Numbered from the stretch's first letter, positions 47,573 through 60,816 are shown. The stretch is 64,000 bases of DNA from Shinisaurus crocodilurus (GCA_021292165.1 CM037880.1:142478564-142542563); one strand, 5' to 3'. The notes: generated by a model from the sequence alone, not told the origin. A program made the numbers and translations.

Positions 47573-47907
47573 TATTCTCCTGTTTTCAACTATGCAGTTT
47601 TATTCTTAGGAACACGCCAGCTCTCATTGAGTTCGATCAAGGCGTAATGGAGGACCATGTGTTGGCAATCAGGCAGCATGCGGGACCTCTTCATAGGGTG
47701 AGAGCCGTGAAGGGAAAGAGGTCAAGGGCAGGGCAGCCAGGCCTAATATCGGCCTTGGGGCTCCGCCCTCCTTCATCTTCATTGGGTGAGATCGCCGATG
47801 GTAGTCTCACTCTCATTCCCCCCACCCGCAAAATTCTCCCCATCCACAGCTGCGTGTGGTCGGGGGAAGGGTATTCTCCTGTTTTCAACTATGCAGTTTT
47901 ACTCTTT
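47573..47907. repeat. Direct repeat of about 35 bp flanking a GC-rich 265-bp segment
   Basis: TATTCTCCTGTTTTCAACTA continuing to TGCAGTTTTA occurs at 47573 and again at 47872. The sequence between is richer in GC than the intron around it and contains no recognised element. Confidence 0.75.
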
Positions 47908-48949
47908 AAGCCACACTGTGCAACATTCAAGGTTCTTCAGCAGGATGTCAGGGTCAATACTAAATCAGTGGATAAATCATGTATTCCCCATCTGCAGCAA
48001 AATCCCAATTACAATTATACATACATACCTAGCATAAATGATAAACAATTGTATATTATTTTTTAAATATCCAATCTAAAATCTAATATAATTTAAACCA
48101 CATGAATTAAAATATCAAGACAGGGAATACTAAAAAAAGTGAAAAACTGCTTCCATCTGTTATACCTTACCTTCAAATTCAAACCCATTACAACTTCTCT
48201 AATGGCTCATTTTGATAACCTTTTAGAATAGCGGGAATGACTCCCATCCTTGCTAGTACCTTGTTTGTAAGATAGTTAATCTACAACTATTTAACCATTT
48301 TTAGATAGCGTGTATCAATGATACATGCCAACAGTCCATTAACCCCGTTACCATGGTAGATTAACTTCATAATTGAAAATATATAAAACCTTATCCAAGA
48401 ATAAAACACACAGAATCATCAACAATTATATCTTGTCTAAAGAGCCACCCTGTTCTCATCAGTATAGTTTGTAGCATGATTTGTTAAAAAGCTTTGCTGC
48501 TTTTAAATAACAAATGGTATAATTGAGTTTAATCAACAACGGTTATACAGTGACTAATGTTGGGCCATTTTTTAAATGTTTGATTTTCAATATGAAAGTT
48601 GCAAGGGAGTGATGGGACAGAAGGTTCATGAAGACTCTTTTACTTTCAATGCTTGCATACTTTTTTCACATCTGTAGCTATTGTATTCCCAATCTGCTGC
48701 TGGTTTGGGACCTTAAAAAACAACTTAAAAATACTACTTTGCCATGTGATCCTAGCCAATCAGGGATTATGTAGTGAATGTGATAACTTCATAGTGCCAC
48801 CTAACCAATCAGGTTTGGCTAAGTGATAATGTCATTGAAGGTAAAAGAAGTTGTGGTCTGGTATTCAGCCTGTTCTAGATAGGGTTGCTGTCCCGCTTAA
48901 GGATCAGTTTCACAGTTTTGGGAGTGCTGCTGGTCCAGTTCTACTATTC

Positions 48950-49340
48950 AGGTCACATCTATTGCCAGGAATGCTTTTAATCAGCTTGAATTTATATGCC
49001 AGCTGCAGCCTGGGGAAATAAGATCTTGCCACTGCCATTCATGCCTTAGTAACTTTCAGTTAGACTAGTGTAATGTGTTTTATGTGGGGCTGCTTCTGAT
49101 AAGTGTTTGGAAACTATAGCCAGTTCAGAATGTGCTCTTACCTTTAAAGCCCTAAATGTTTGGGGTCCACATTATTTGAGGGATAGCCTCCTCTCTTATG
49201 AACCTGTCCATAGAGTGTGGTCATCACTGGAGGTCCTGCTCTGTGTCCCCCTGCTTTCAGAAGTGTACCAGGTGGGGACTACAGATAGGGCCTTCTAAGT
49301 CATGGCACCCAGATTCTGGTACTGTCTTCTTTAGGTTCCA
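48950..49340 (+). mobile_element. L2-type LINE remnant
   Basis: Diverged frames preserve L2 polymerase C-terminal wording, for example LTFKALNVWGPHYLRD and then LLSEVYQVGTTDRAF. It corresponds to the better copy at 53330. Confidence 0.75.
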
Positions 49341-49369
49341 TTAAAGCACCATAATATGTTGTACATGTA

Positions 49370-49619
49370 CAGTAATACCTTGGATTGCAAGTAACTTGGT
49401 TTGAGAGCATTTTGCAAGACAAGCGAATTTTTAAATATTTATTTATTTATTTATTACTTGATATACAAGCGACGTCTTGCAATACAAGTACTGTAGTACG
49501 GCTTAAATTAAAAATCTCTGTACACATTTTTTGGGGGGGATTTCATTTTGATATAAGAGTGTTTTGGATTACAAGCACGTTTCCGGAACGAATTATGCTC
49601 TCAATCCAAGGCATGACTG
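49370..49619 (+). mobile_element. Tigger/pogo-like MITE, copy 3
   Basis: A 250-bp copy flanked by TA (49368-49369, 49620-49621), with ends CAGTAATACCTTGG and CCAAGGCATGACTG. Confidence 0.8.
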
Positions 49620-50655
49620 TATTAGAAGATGAGCCTGTGAGTGAGCCCTTAGTTATGGCTGATGTTGTTTGGTCCATTGAAAAAGGGACGTAATTGACAT
49701 AATTGTTTGTAGCAAGGGTTTGTTCCAAGGTTTGTATGATTCAGGGTGCACACTAAATTAAAATCTTAAAAGGCAGAGTGCTACTCATTGTGACAGAAGT
49801 GCTTCAAGAGTACATGTCATATTCTTGTTCGGGCTCCTTAAAATTGCCTCTGCTTGCAGATTGCTAACCAGAGGGTCCACTAACTGATCCTGGAATCTAA
49901 CATGCTTCCATCCATAAGTACACTATCATTTTTATAACCTCATTCATCAGTTTTAAATGTACACATCTTAAATGGTTTAAACTGTTTATATAATTCCTGT
50001 ATATTGGACTCCATCTTGTATAGTCGAATTTGGGAGTATATGCCAGCATCCCCGTAGAGCAAAGAGCCTAGCTACATAGCTAAAGCCTTCCAAATAGATT
50101 CATGATTTGGCTGTTATGATTGCCTATGTTTGACTGCATTCCAGAGACTGCATATATGATATCATTAATGGAATAACATATGGCTATATTTTCTTTAGAT
50201 CCCTCTTTAAGATCATCAGGTATTTAGCAGTAATCTTTTTTTTTTTTTTGTCTTTGGTCATTTGTAGCCTAATAACCCAAGGCTGAGCAAGAAAGAGGCA
50301 AGACAAGGCCCTGAGCCACATGAAATTAGGATGGAGAGGTAGTACCTAGAAAAGCAGAAGAGTAAGCTAAATAAAGTTCAAAGCAGATGATGATTGTATC
50401 AAATGTAAAGTTGGTGGGAAAAGTACAAGCGATGTTGTTGTTCCACTAGTGGTTGCATGTTCCACTAGCAGTTGTGCAAGTACTAGTGGAACTAGTGCAA
50501 GCAACACCTAGCATAATGAAGTTGGAATGAGTTGTGAAAGTACTTCAGCAATTACTCATGCAAGCACGTGTGCATGTGGAATCAAAGTACTGGATATGAC
50601 AGTTGTGCAAAGATGAAAACAGGATTTCCATAAGAGGTAGAAGCTTTGCACTACC

Positions 50656-50764
50656 ATACCCTTACCCCAACTTGGTGCTCTCCAGATGTTCTGGACTACA
50701 AACAGTGAGGCATGATGGCAGTTGTAGTCCAAAACATCTGGAGGGGCCCAGGTTGGGGAAGGCT
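50656..50764. mobile_element. hAT MITE, family A, diverged
   Basis: CTTACCCCAACTTGGTGCTC and CCCAGGTTGGGGAAGGCT are inverted arms around GCATGATGGCAGTTGTAGTC. Confidence 0.7.
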
Positions 50765-51208
50765 ACATTGGCAGAATGACACCATTGGATAAACCCAGAA
50801 TACTGAGCACTCTATGATCTATGAAATCTATGAAATCTACATTGGTATCAGGCCATTCAGATGTCCTTTGATAGAAGTTCTGACCGTACCTCCCTCCGAT
50901 TTCCTGTTTAGCACTGAATTCACTGTTCTTGTCTAAACATTCTAATCTAAGATGAGCCCAGCCATACATTAAATCATATCGCTGATTACTTTTTTTAGAT
51001 CATCATGATGGCAAACAGATATAAAACTGAGAACAAAAAATGCAAAAGCTGCCCATGATACAGGTTACTATCAGATTCATAGAATCATAGTACTGGGCAG
51101 AGCTGATGAATCATCAAGCCCATGGATGGGAAACTGGTAGCCCATGGGCTGAATCTGGTCCACCAAGTGGTTTGCTTTAAGGCAGATTCTAGTCTAACCT
51201 CCCTGTTG

Positions 51209-51396
51209 TAGGGGAGGGACCACAGCTCAGTGGTAGAGCACATGACTGGCATGCAGAAGGTCCTATGTTCAATTCCTGGCATCTTCAGCAAGTGATGGGA
51301 TAGGCCTCTGCCTGAGACCCTGGATATCTGCTGTCCATCAGATTTGGCTATATGGAGAAATCGCCTCACTTGGTATAAGGCAGCTTCCTGTGTTCC
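51209..51396 (+). mobile_element. Second tRNA-derived SINE family, full copy
   Basis: CACAGCTCAGTGGTAGAGCA is tRNA-like, and TGTTCAATTCCTGGC is the B box. The body CTCTGCCTGAGACCCTGG and the end AAGGCAGCTTCCTGTGTTCC are typical of this lizard SINE. Confidence 0.88.
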
Positions 51397-52578
51397 CTAC
51401 GCATGTAATATGCATATGATATAAAGTAAGTGCAACTCATATTTTCAGTGACATGCTTCGGGCCAAACAGATTGTCCTGCTGTATGGTATTCCACCAACC
51501 AACTACTTTCCATGTTTTGTTTCAGTTTGCCTCTCTGTCGAAATTGCTGTCTTACTGGGTCAGTCACCGCCTTTCCAATAGCTCCAGCCAGGATGGTCCT
51601 GCAACACTTTCATGGCTTTCAAACCACTTTCACAGAAGCCATTCTTCCCTGATATCCCCTTTACCATGCAAAATCATCACACAGTGGGGTTCTTCTGAAA
51701 CAATTTTGTAAAACTCGGGTCACTTCGCCCCCCCCCCCCATGCCATCTACCAAGTCACTCTGCCGACCCAGCTAGTTTAAAAGAGTTTGCTCAAATTAGC
51801 ATGAAGTTTTAAAGCTGAAACATGTCAGGGGATTAGCAATAAAATGGAAATGTGTGTCACAATCCAGGAAATCATAACATAGCATCTTGGTTTTACTATT
51901 TTCCCCCTAGTTAGACTGGCATAATATTTTAGTTTAGAAAGTGAGCTAACCGTGGGTGGAGAGAGAGGATGCAAAAAAGCAGTGTGGCTCTTAAATGTCA
52001 TCACTAGAAAACTATCACTGCAAATAGTCAAAAGATAATTATAGACACAGAACAGGAAGTAGAGCCCAAGGCTGACAAAAGTGGCCACTGCTCACTATTT
52101 TCAGAAGCATCATCACTTTCATTCTTCAGTGCATCAATCATGTAATCAGTAGGTTAAATCTAAAAATTAAAAGGTCGGGCACAACAGCGTAAATGAGATT
52201 CAGCCTCAGTGTTGTGCGCCCACACATGCTAAATGCATTTGAAATGTTCAGTTTTCAAATTTTCAAAGGATAACATGCTGGGCTATAAACTCTTGAAAAT
52301 ATGTCAAATGTATCTTTCTGGGATGCATATAGCCCACTAAGGGGCAAATAAGTTTTTACTTAGGGCTGTTTATCGCATTATATTTTAAAGGCATTGGAAT
52401 CTCTGCAGGAAACTAGATTACTTGTACTGCAAAACACTTAATCTGAAGCAGTCTTGAGGCATTTTTGAACTGTACCCAGTATGAACCATGCCAGTTGGAG
52501 GCCCAGATCATGTCATGCTAGGGACAGCTGTACAGCCTGTATATATGCATCTTCTGACATTTGTAATGGTAATCTCAG

Positions 52579-52820
52579 TTTATTTATTTATTTATTATAT
52601 TTACGGTATACCCTGCCTTTTTTCCTGCAAGGAACCCAAGGCGGCTTACATAATCCTCCTCCTGCTCTCCATTTTATCCTCACAACCCTGTGAGGTAGGT
52701 TAGGCTGAGAGTCAGTGACTGGCCCAAAGTCACCCAGTGAGTTTCATGGCCGAGCGGGGACTAGAACCCGGATCTCCTGAGTCCCAGTCCAACACTCTCA
52801 CCACTATGCCACACTGGCTC
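52579..52820 (-). mobile_element. tRNA-derived squamate SINE, full length, reversed
   Basis: The reverse complement has GAGCCAGTGTGGCATAGTGG, the B box GGGTTCTAGTCCC, and the CCTTGCAGGAAAAAAGGC end with an (AATA)n tail. Confidence 0.92.
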
Positions 52821-52857
52821 ATGAATTCATAGGGTGGCCTTTGGCAAGTCACTGGCT

Positions 52858-53025
52858 GGGTTTGCACAACACGCTAAGCCATGGTGGCTACAGTAAACAC
52901 TAGAACAAGGCATGGCTTCGAAGCCATGGCTAAGAAACACTGACTGGGTCACACAAGACACTAAGCCACCCCTCGAAGTCATGGCTTGTTCTAGGGTTTA
53001 CTCCCCATTTGCACTATTTGCAGGT
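52858..53025. mobile_element. Harbinger-like element fragment
   Basis: GGGTTTGCACAACACGCTAA followed by repeated AAGCCATGG motifs is like the terminal region of the 31227 element. The right end is absent. Confidence 0.45.
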
Positions 53026-53059
53026 GAACTCGGTGGCACAGACGGAGCACCTTTTATCA

Positions 53060-53960
53060 GCTTAGGGTGATATACCAACTACGTCCTTATCTGGACAGAG
53101 ATAGTCTAGCTACAGTTATCCATGCTCTGGTAACCTCTCGTTTGGATTACTGCAATGCGTTATACATAGATTTCATAGATCATAGAGTTGGAAGGAGCCT
53201 ACAAGGCTATCAAGTCCAACCCCCTGCTCAATGCAGGAAACTAGAGGAGGGGTCCCCCATCCAAGTAATAACCAGGCCTGACCCTGCTTAGCTTTCCACA
53301 CTCAGACAAGCTGAGCCAGCGTAAGCCACTTGGGGCTGCCTTTGAAAACGGTCTGGAAACTTCAGCTGGTCCAAAATAGGGCAGCGAGATTGTTAATGGG
53401 GACTGGCCGACGTGAACATATTATGCCAGTGCTTTCTCATCTGCACTGGCTGCCAGTCTGTTTCTGGGCCCGATTCAAAGTGCTGGTGCTAACATTCAAA
53501 GCCCTAAACGGCTTCGGGCCAGGGTATCTGAAGGATCGTCTCCTCCCATATGTACCTGCCTGGACACTAAGATCTGCATCAGCGGTCCTTCTCCGAGAGC
53601 CCCTGCCAAAGGAAGTGAGGCAGGTGGCTACCAGGAGGAGGGCCTTTTCTGCTGTGGCACCCCAGTTGTGGAATGAGCTCCCCAAAGAGGTTCACCTGGC
53701 GCCTACTTTGTACTCTTTCCGGCGCCAGGTGAAGACCTTTCTATTCTCCCAGGCATTTTAATTATTTTAATCATCTTAATCATTTTAATCTTGTAGTTGT
53801 TTTTAACTCTGTTATTGTAACTGCTGCTGCTAGCTCTGCTTTTTGTTTTTAATCTGTGCTTTTAAATTTTATATTTATTTTATATTGTATTTTATGGTTT
53901 TAACTGTTGTAAACCACCCAGAGAGCTTCGGCTATTGGGTGGTATTAAAATGTATTAAAT
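53060..53960 (+). mobile_element. L2 LINE 3' part with a SINE inserted
   Basis: The frame 53330-53761 reads an almost intact L2 polymerase C-terminus, with motifs LQLVQNRAARLL, LHWLPV, FKVLVLTFKALNG, PQLWNELP and FLFSQAF. It ends in TAA and the L2 3' UTR (CACCCAGAGAGCTTCGGC), with an (AATA)n tail. The earlier part of the frame (LVTSRLDYCNALY, at about 53127-53165) is split from it by a SINE. Confidence 0.9.
53165..53325 (-). mobile_element. SINE with 5S rRNA-derived head and CR1 tail, inserted in L2
   Basis: On the minus strand AAGCTAAGCAGGGTCAGGCC and TTACTTGGATGGGGGACC match 5S rRNA. They are followed by TTTCCTGCATTGAGCAGG and the CR1 3' end with ATCTATGAAATCTATG. It shares the whole junction with the 10505 copy. 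Confidence 0.82.
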
Positions 53961-55191
53961 AAATAATAACTTGTACTATGATAGTACCAACAGCCTACTG
54001 CACAGGGTAGCTGTATGGATTACTGAGCCCTTAGGGAAAGTGCTATACAAAATAATAAGCATCATTATTTGATTCTAAACATATAAATGGGCTTTTTGCT
54101 GCCATGCAAATAGCCAGGCCCCTGGCCCATTTTCGGATCCTGTACAGCTAGGATCACATGGAGAAAAGGATGCTGGGCAGTACACACATCCATTTTTTTC
54201 AAGATGCCACAACATGGACATCTATTTACTGTAGCGGTCTGCACTGACCCCCAGCTTTAATTTGGACTCTGATTTGGTGCTTCAGCAAATTGTCCAATTC
54301 TGTTCAGAGCAATTTGGAGGCCATCCAACTTGGGTACCAAACCTGACTTGGGTACCAAACCCGAGCCAAGATTTGGAAACCTGAGGCTTTGTGCTTCCCA
54401 TTGATTATAACTATGACCATATTGCTATAACTTTTTTTGGTCAGAATTGGATGGTATTTGCAGGCATAGTAGCCCCTTAGGAGGGAAGTAAGTCTGCCAA
54501 ATGTCAGAAAAGAGGTGCAGGGTTTTTTGTGCTACATGTCTTTCTATTTTGACTTTATTTTACTGATTTTTATTTCTTAGCAGAATTGGATAACATTTGC
54601 AGGGATAGTTGCCCCTTCTGAGGGGATAGAGCCTACCAAGTTTCAGATGAATAGTTTTTGTGCAAGATCAGCCTTGCTATTTTGAGGACATGCTTATCTC
54701 CCTATGTTCCTTGTGGAAAATTGTTCTCAAAATGGCAGATGGCCTAGAGGGTTGCCTAAGTAGGAAACCTGCAAACTGTCAGAAGGATAGGTGCAGCAGG
54801 TCATGTGGAAGGGGAGCCCTCAAATCTGGTGTGTGTGTGTGATTTGCTTCCCTTTCCCCCATTTTTTTGGGCAATTCATATGAAAATGCAACACATCATA
54901 GGTTTCCCCATGCAAGAAACCTGTTTCAGAAGGTCACCTGTAGAGGCTAGGGAGTTGTGATGACTGAAAATCAGTTTAAGGCTTTTTTCATAGTGAAGCC
55001 TGCTGGCATTGGAAGAATGGCCATCTCACGGTCCCATCTTTGCCCTCTCCGAAAACACAGTGATTGAAACCCCTAGTAAAACGTAGAAGGTGGACCTGTC
55101 AGTCACTTAACTGCACTCCTTCCCCCTCCCCCACTCATCAGTGTTTTAGAGAAATGAAACCAAATCATGCTATTTGGAGAAGAGAGAGATT

Positions 55192-55522
55192 GGGCTGGTT
55201 CGCATGATCAAAATACGCCACAATGGCTTATTTAAATCGCAGCGCATGCCAGGCATGATTTGAATAATCACCACGTGGGCGCAGCTTGTTGTGTTGTCCC
55301 AACCTGGGCGGCATGGCTTGTTGGAAGGGGAAACAATCCTCCAATAACCCTACAACCGCCCATGGGTTATTGGAGGGTGGTTTCCCCCTCCAACAAGCCA
55401 TGCCACCTGGGTTCAGACAACATGATAAGCCATGCCCACGTGGTGATTATTCCAATTGTGCCTGGCATGTGCCACAATTTAAATAAACCACCGTGGCTTA
55501 TTTTGATTGTGTGAACTAGGTC
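55192..55522. mobile_element. Palindromic Harbinger-like MITE
   Basis: GGGCTGGTTCGCATGATCAA and TTGATTGTGTGAACTAGGTC are inverted ends. The arms remain complementary for most of the element (CACGTGG motifs on both sides). Confidence 0.65.
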
Positions 55523-56346
55523 AATGTCTGCCTCTCCAAACATGAATTGGTAATAAAGCCTCATTCTGGTGTCTTCAGAGTGAAGCCCCCTTTGCATCAG
55601 GAAGCACCAGAAATGGTCCGAAGGGATCGGATTCTGCTCAGGCTTTGGGATTTGTCTGAATCCAATGCACATGCCTAATTTATTGCCAGTTCACACATTA
55701 TATTCTCCACATGAGTGTGTGCCCGAGGATGGTTGAGGTTGCTCACATATAGGAAAAAAGGATCACAAGATCCAGCCTTAAGTAATTTGTGGATTGTGGC
55801 CCTGTTACTACTTTCAAATTGGCAGCTTCCTGCTTAGTTACAGGCTTGACCACTTTGGCCAGCTTCTCAGACATCTTTGGTGGGTTTTCAGGTCTAATAA
55901 TGGTAAATTTATTTCTTCAATATAACACAATTATAAAACTTGCTGTGTCCTAGGTCAATTGTCTTTGCTTCCTATGCATGTTTTAAGCCATGGAACTGTC
56001 ATTGAAGTGGCACTGATAGGAAATTAGTGAGTGGTATAATGCTGGCATAAGATCAGGGTATCAAATGGAAGAACTAGGCCCCAGTATTTAATAAAAATGG
56101 ACACTGCCAGAAGAGATTACAAGCAAATGAACTGAAAAAAGAAAGAAGTATTGTTATCTGGAAAAAATATATTTGGCAGTGTTCTAGCTGTCACTCATAC
56201 CGCTGGCATAGGTTTAAAAACAGAGTGAGTGGTTTCACTTGGCCTTAAATTTAAGTTTTAAAGCAGATGTTGGTTGGAGGTACTATAAAAAATTAGGAAC
56301 CAGATTAGATTCACATTGAGGAAACGCTAAGAGTGAATGATATAAA

Positions 56347-56347
<1 letters not shown>

Positions 56348-56391
<44 letters not shown>

Positions 56392-56392
56392 G
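56348..56392. repeat. (ATT)n microsatellite
   Basis: About 15 uninterrupted units in the NFATC1 intron. Confidence 0.95.
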
Positions 56393-58010
56393 CAGTAGTT
56401 AAATTCCTATCAAGATGATGGGAGGCAAATGTCAAGCACTGGGGGATAGCTTTTCTCATTTTGCTCTTCTAGTAGGTTTGGAGAACCTACTGTATTTTGC
56501 TCACATCATGGAAATGATGGCAATAGCTTGGATGAAGGGTTATGAGGTAGGGGAGAGCCCATACATCTCTACTGTGCAGCCCTTCATCCAGGCCTAGAAA
56601 CCTAGGACTGACTCTGCTCTTTGCTGTGCCACATTGCAAGGACAGCAGAATGATGGCGAGAGAGAGGCATCCACCGTGTTTACGCCATATAGCCCTTTGT
56701 TTAAGCCATTGCTGCCATGGTGAAGCAAGTAAGAAACAGGCACAGAGAATGAGGCCTGCTGTAGTAATTTGCATTGTGGCAACAGCATAGAGCATAGGCT
56801 ACAGGGCAGGGAGGAGTGGCCTGCGTTATATATGGTCAGAGATGGTGAAGAAAGAACCCTCTTCGCTTCTGCCCCCTTCCCCTTCCAACTGACCTAGGTA
56901 CTTGGAAGAAAAGAAAGATGTGCTGGGGGGGAAACAGTCCACTATCCATTTGTAAATGGGCATTCTGAATCACAGGTATACTCGGATCCCCCCTTACAAC
57001 AATGCTTCTTAGGGTGGTTGCTATTTCTATTTTACTGCTGGAAAAATATGGCTGAGGAATAGGGACTTGTCCAAGATTGCCAATGGCCCCATGGCTGAGG
57101 TGGGACCTAAACCCTGCAAGTCCATGGGCCACTCTATCTAGTTATCAGATCTCATATTCAATTCACTCTCAGCAGAGTTCAAACAGATCATTGGAACTTT
57201 GCTGCCTAAATCAGACAAACCTAATACCCTTTTCTTTTTCACCTTCATGATTTACAACTTTCACAGACATATACACATACCCCAAAATATTTGGGTGCAG
57301 TTCAACCATCACAAAGCCACCCCACAGTTAGCAGGGTACTGCTGTATATAATTAAGGTTGCTATTTTCACATTCTCTTTTCCTTGAGCATATTTTGGCTA
57401 CAACTCTCTAGCCACTTCCTCTGGAGCAGCCCCAGTGACTTCTGTGGGAATATCATTCTCTCAGGGGTGGGTGGGGGTGGGGGTGGGGGGACAGGCACGG
57501 TTAAGTATTGTAGATTTTTGATTCTGAAATATGGATTTACCATGTTTGTGATAACATATTTATAGTTTACACCCCTGGGGCAGGAAAAGGTACAAGAGAC
57601 TGTTCCTTTTGATATTATGATTAAAACTAGGACATCCTTGAAGTAGAATGATATGGAATTAAAACCTGCATGCAATTTTTTTTGCAGACATTTCAGGTTT
57701 TGCTTTATGTGCCCTTGGAACAAAATGTCTTCTTCCCTACTGAAATCCTATGGAAATACACTGAAGGATTGATTGACTGATGGATTGAAAAAGCAAGGTG
57801 ATTTCCTTGTAAAAACATGAGCCATGTTCATTTAAAAGAGGTGTGAAGAGCTTTTATTGGTCAAGGGCTGCACTCTGTAATTTGTCAGGGGCCACATGCT
57901 GGCAGTGGGTGGGGCCACAGGTACTCCCTCTCAAGATCATCACTACCCCACTGTCCCCTCCCTCGTTGAGAGATTAGCACAACCCCACAATCCTTCTCAC
58001 CCCATGTACC

Positions 58011-58052
58011 CCTCCCTCCCTCCCTCTCACTCTCTCTCTCTCACACACACAC
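58011..58052. repeat. Compound pyrimidine/AC simple repeat
   Basis: (CCTC)n followed by (TC)n and (AC)n. Confidence 0.9.
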
Positions 58053-58958
58053 CTCCCTGTCACACCATTCTCTGCTCTCATGCACCCCATGTTTCCTGCC
58101 CTCTTTCTGTTATACTGAGTGGGTCAAATAAAAAAAATGGTGCCAAGTAGCACATGAGAACACAGTCACCACTGCTGCCAGTACCACAAACAGGTGGCAA
58201 AGAGGGGACAAAAAAGGTGAGCATGGGGGTCGTCCATGAAATCTTTCCTCCCCTCCAAACCCTTCTTTCAAGCCAGGAAAATATGCACTTACACAGTTCT
58301 CCATGTTCTATCATTCTGTTCAGTATTCGTATACACAGGCACTTAAAAAAAAAAAACTGGCACTAGTGTTTTAAAAAGGCTCCATATAGTGCTTAGGAAG
58401 AGCAGTGAGTCTATGGGGGTGATGTTGGGACTGATAGCAACTGTTCACAAAATAGTGACCTACTGTTGCAACCAGGATCCACAGCACAATACAATGTACT
58501 AGAGAGGTCTTCCTTGGCAGCTGCATTGGTGGTTTGCAGGCTGAGGTTATAGACTTGTAAGAAACAGGAAAACCAGATATGCCCGGAACAAAAAACACAA
58601 CAGTAAGCTCATATGGGATACATGTGAGAGCCACAGCAGCTTCAGAAACAGTATTGCCTAGATGCATCACCACACATTGTCATCTGGAATTTGCAGGGTT
58701 AGATCAATGCCATGATGGGCCTGGGTTTGGATCCAGATGTCTGTGCTGACTGAAGTGGACACCCCACCCACTCCTTCCCAAAGCAACCCCTCCAGCCTTC
58801 TGAAAATACTACATAGAGAGTCAGTAGACCCTACTGAATGGAGTGAACTATGCTGTGTGGGAGGAGGAACCAAAGATCGGGCAGAGGGACCTTCCATGGA
58901 TGGAGCCCCTGCTTCTGTTGCAGAAAGCAGATCCTGGATCCAACCCATATATTAATGC

Positions 58959-59078
58959 AGCCTTCCCCAACCTGATGCCCTCCAGATGTTTTCGACATAA
59001 ACTCCCATCAGCCCCAGGAATGGCCAAGGGTCAGGAATTATGTAGTCCAAAACAGCTGGAGGGTACCAGGTTGGGTTG
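58959..59078. mobile_element. hAT MITE, family A
   Basis: CAGCCTTCCCCAACCTGATG and GGGTACCAGGTTGGGTTG are inverted. No clean duplication was found. Confidence 0.7.
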
Positions 59079-60680
59079 CCGTGAACGTCATCTTCCATAC
59101 TTTTCTGGAAGCAAAAGACACTGAAGCCCCCTTCATGTGTGAATCATGTGATCTCACTGAGTGCAAAGGACTGTGGGGCCCTGCTCCTGATACCATAGTT
59201 TCCCTGGCCCCACCCCAGATGGCCTCATGTTGATTGTGGATGTCTGCATAGAAGCAGCATACATGTGTGTATAAGTGGCCCCCAAATTTTTATAAACCAA
59301 AGACAAGAGTTCTTATTTAAAATGGATTGTTTATTTAAAAGGGTCTTGAATGCCACTGAGCCCATTTCTGGCTAGTGGGCTCTGAAGTAGAAAGTGTGAA
59401 CTCTCTCTCTCTTATGCTTTCGGTGCACATCGACAGTAGGTGCAGAGAACAGAGATCATGTAATAAAACATAGCAAACAAAATACTGTGCTGTAACATTT
59501 TGGAAGTGTTGATGGGGCCCCGCTGAGACAGGAGAGCCCTGGTTTGCAGCCCAGATGGTGCATGCCATAATCTGGCCTTGGAAAGGTGGCTAGTGGGGCA
59601 ATGGTTTTGAGCAAACTGTTCTACACAACCAATTCAAAGCTTTCAACTAAAAATATGGGGCACTGAATTTTATGAACTCCCTGTAGATTGTTGGAAGGAT
59701 TGCACTGGAGTCTCCAGTGCAAACCGCAGAAGAACAGAATGGTAGAGAGAGAACTCACATTGTAGCTCTGGGCCACCATTACAATCTTTGCCTAGGATAG
59801 AGAGCATGATGGCAGCGTATTGTAAGACAGGTGTGAGAGACTGCTGGCATTTTGTTTATTGGATGGAGGTTGAGATTCTTCCTTCCTTTAGAATGCATCT
59901 GCACATGACATGGCTTATTTTGGAGGTTCAATGTACACAGTTCAAAGCTTCAACTTGCTCTGATCTCCTGTTCATGCCTGTGGTTAATTTCTAAGAGAGA
60001 GGTCCCAAGGCTCTGTCTGGAATTCACGCTCTCTGACCCAGGAGCCCAACTTCCCTAATGTCAAATGTGCAGGAGCAGGTATTGGTTTAAGCCAGTGGGA
60101 ATGGAAAGGCACTCTGCACTAGCTCTCATCTTTTCATCTTTACATACCGCAGAGCTGAATACAGGCCTCAAGGCTGAAATTAAGTCCTGCCACATGCATT
60201 ACAGGAGCAATTATCGAAGCAGGAAGGGCTGTGCAATCTGTACTACCACCTTCTAGGTTGGGGTGGTGTGCATGTCTCAGACTGCCTTCTTTAGGAACAC
60301 TTCGCAAACTTCTAGTTGCAACTAAAGCACCTGAGAGAAAGCATAGGCAGCTACCAGTAACATTATGCCTTTATTTTGCCACATACAAAACCCTATACAT
60401 ATTATGAATATACGATAAAGCAGAAATCAGGGTTGCCTTACTCTGACACACTTCTCAGCCTATGCATAATTTTGTTATTTATGGATAACAAACATAGGGT
60501 ATTGTTTTGTTTTAAGTTGTGAATATGCCTAGGCTGACCTCTCTCCTTCCCCTCAGGCTGCCTGAAAGAACCTGTTGTCAACATCTGGTGAGTAGGGAAA
60601 ATGAGTGCTAAGCTAGCGTGCCCACATAAGCTAACTCCTCGTGTTTTCCAGGTTCCATGAACAACATCTGTTCTTCATGC

Positions 60681-60816
60681 CAGGGGTGGGGAACCTGTGG
60701 CCCTCTAGATATTGTTAGATTCCAACTTCCATCAGCCCCAGCCAGTATGGACAATGGACAGGGATAATTGGAGCTGAGTCCAACAACATCTGGTGGGCAA
60801 CAATTCCCCACCTCTG
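60681..60816. mobile_element. hAT MITE, family A variant
   Basis: It starts CAGGGGTGGGGAACCTG and ends TTCCCCACCTCTG. The flanking 8-mers CTTCATGC and CTTTATGC differ at one base. Confidence 0.8.

Noticed and set aside
47647..48066. 139-codon plus-strand frame in the NFATC1 intron
   Set aside because: It crosses from the GC-rich insert into plain intron, has no recognisable domain and no splice-site support.
51215..51280. Possible tRNA gene (A and B box)
   Set aside because: It continues into a SINE body with the AAGGCAGCTTCCTGTG end. It has no convincing cloverleaf and is repeated at 26371.
53250..53310. Possible genuine 5S rRNA gene
   Set aside because: Only part of the 5S sequence is present and it is fused to a CR1 tail, so it is a SINE head.
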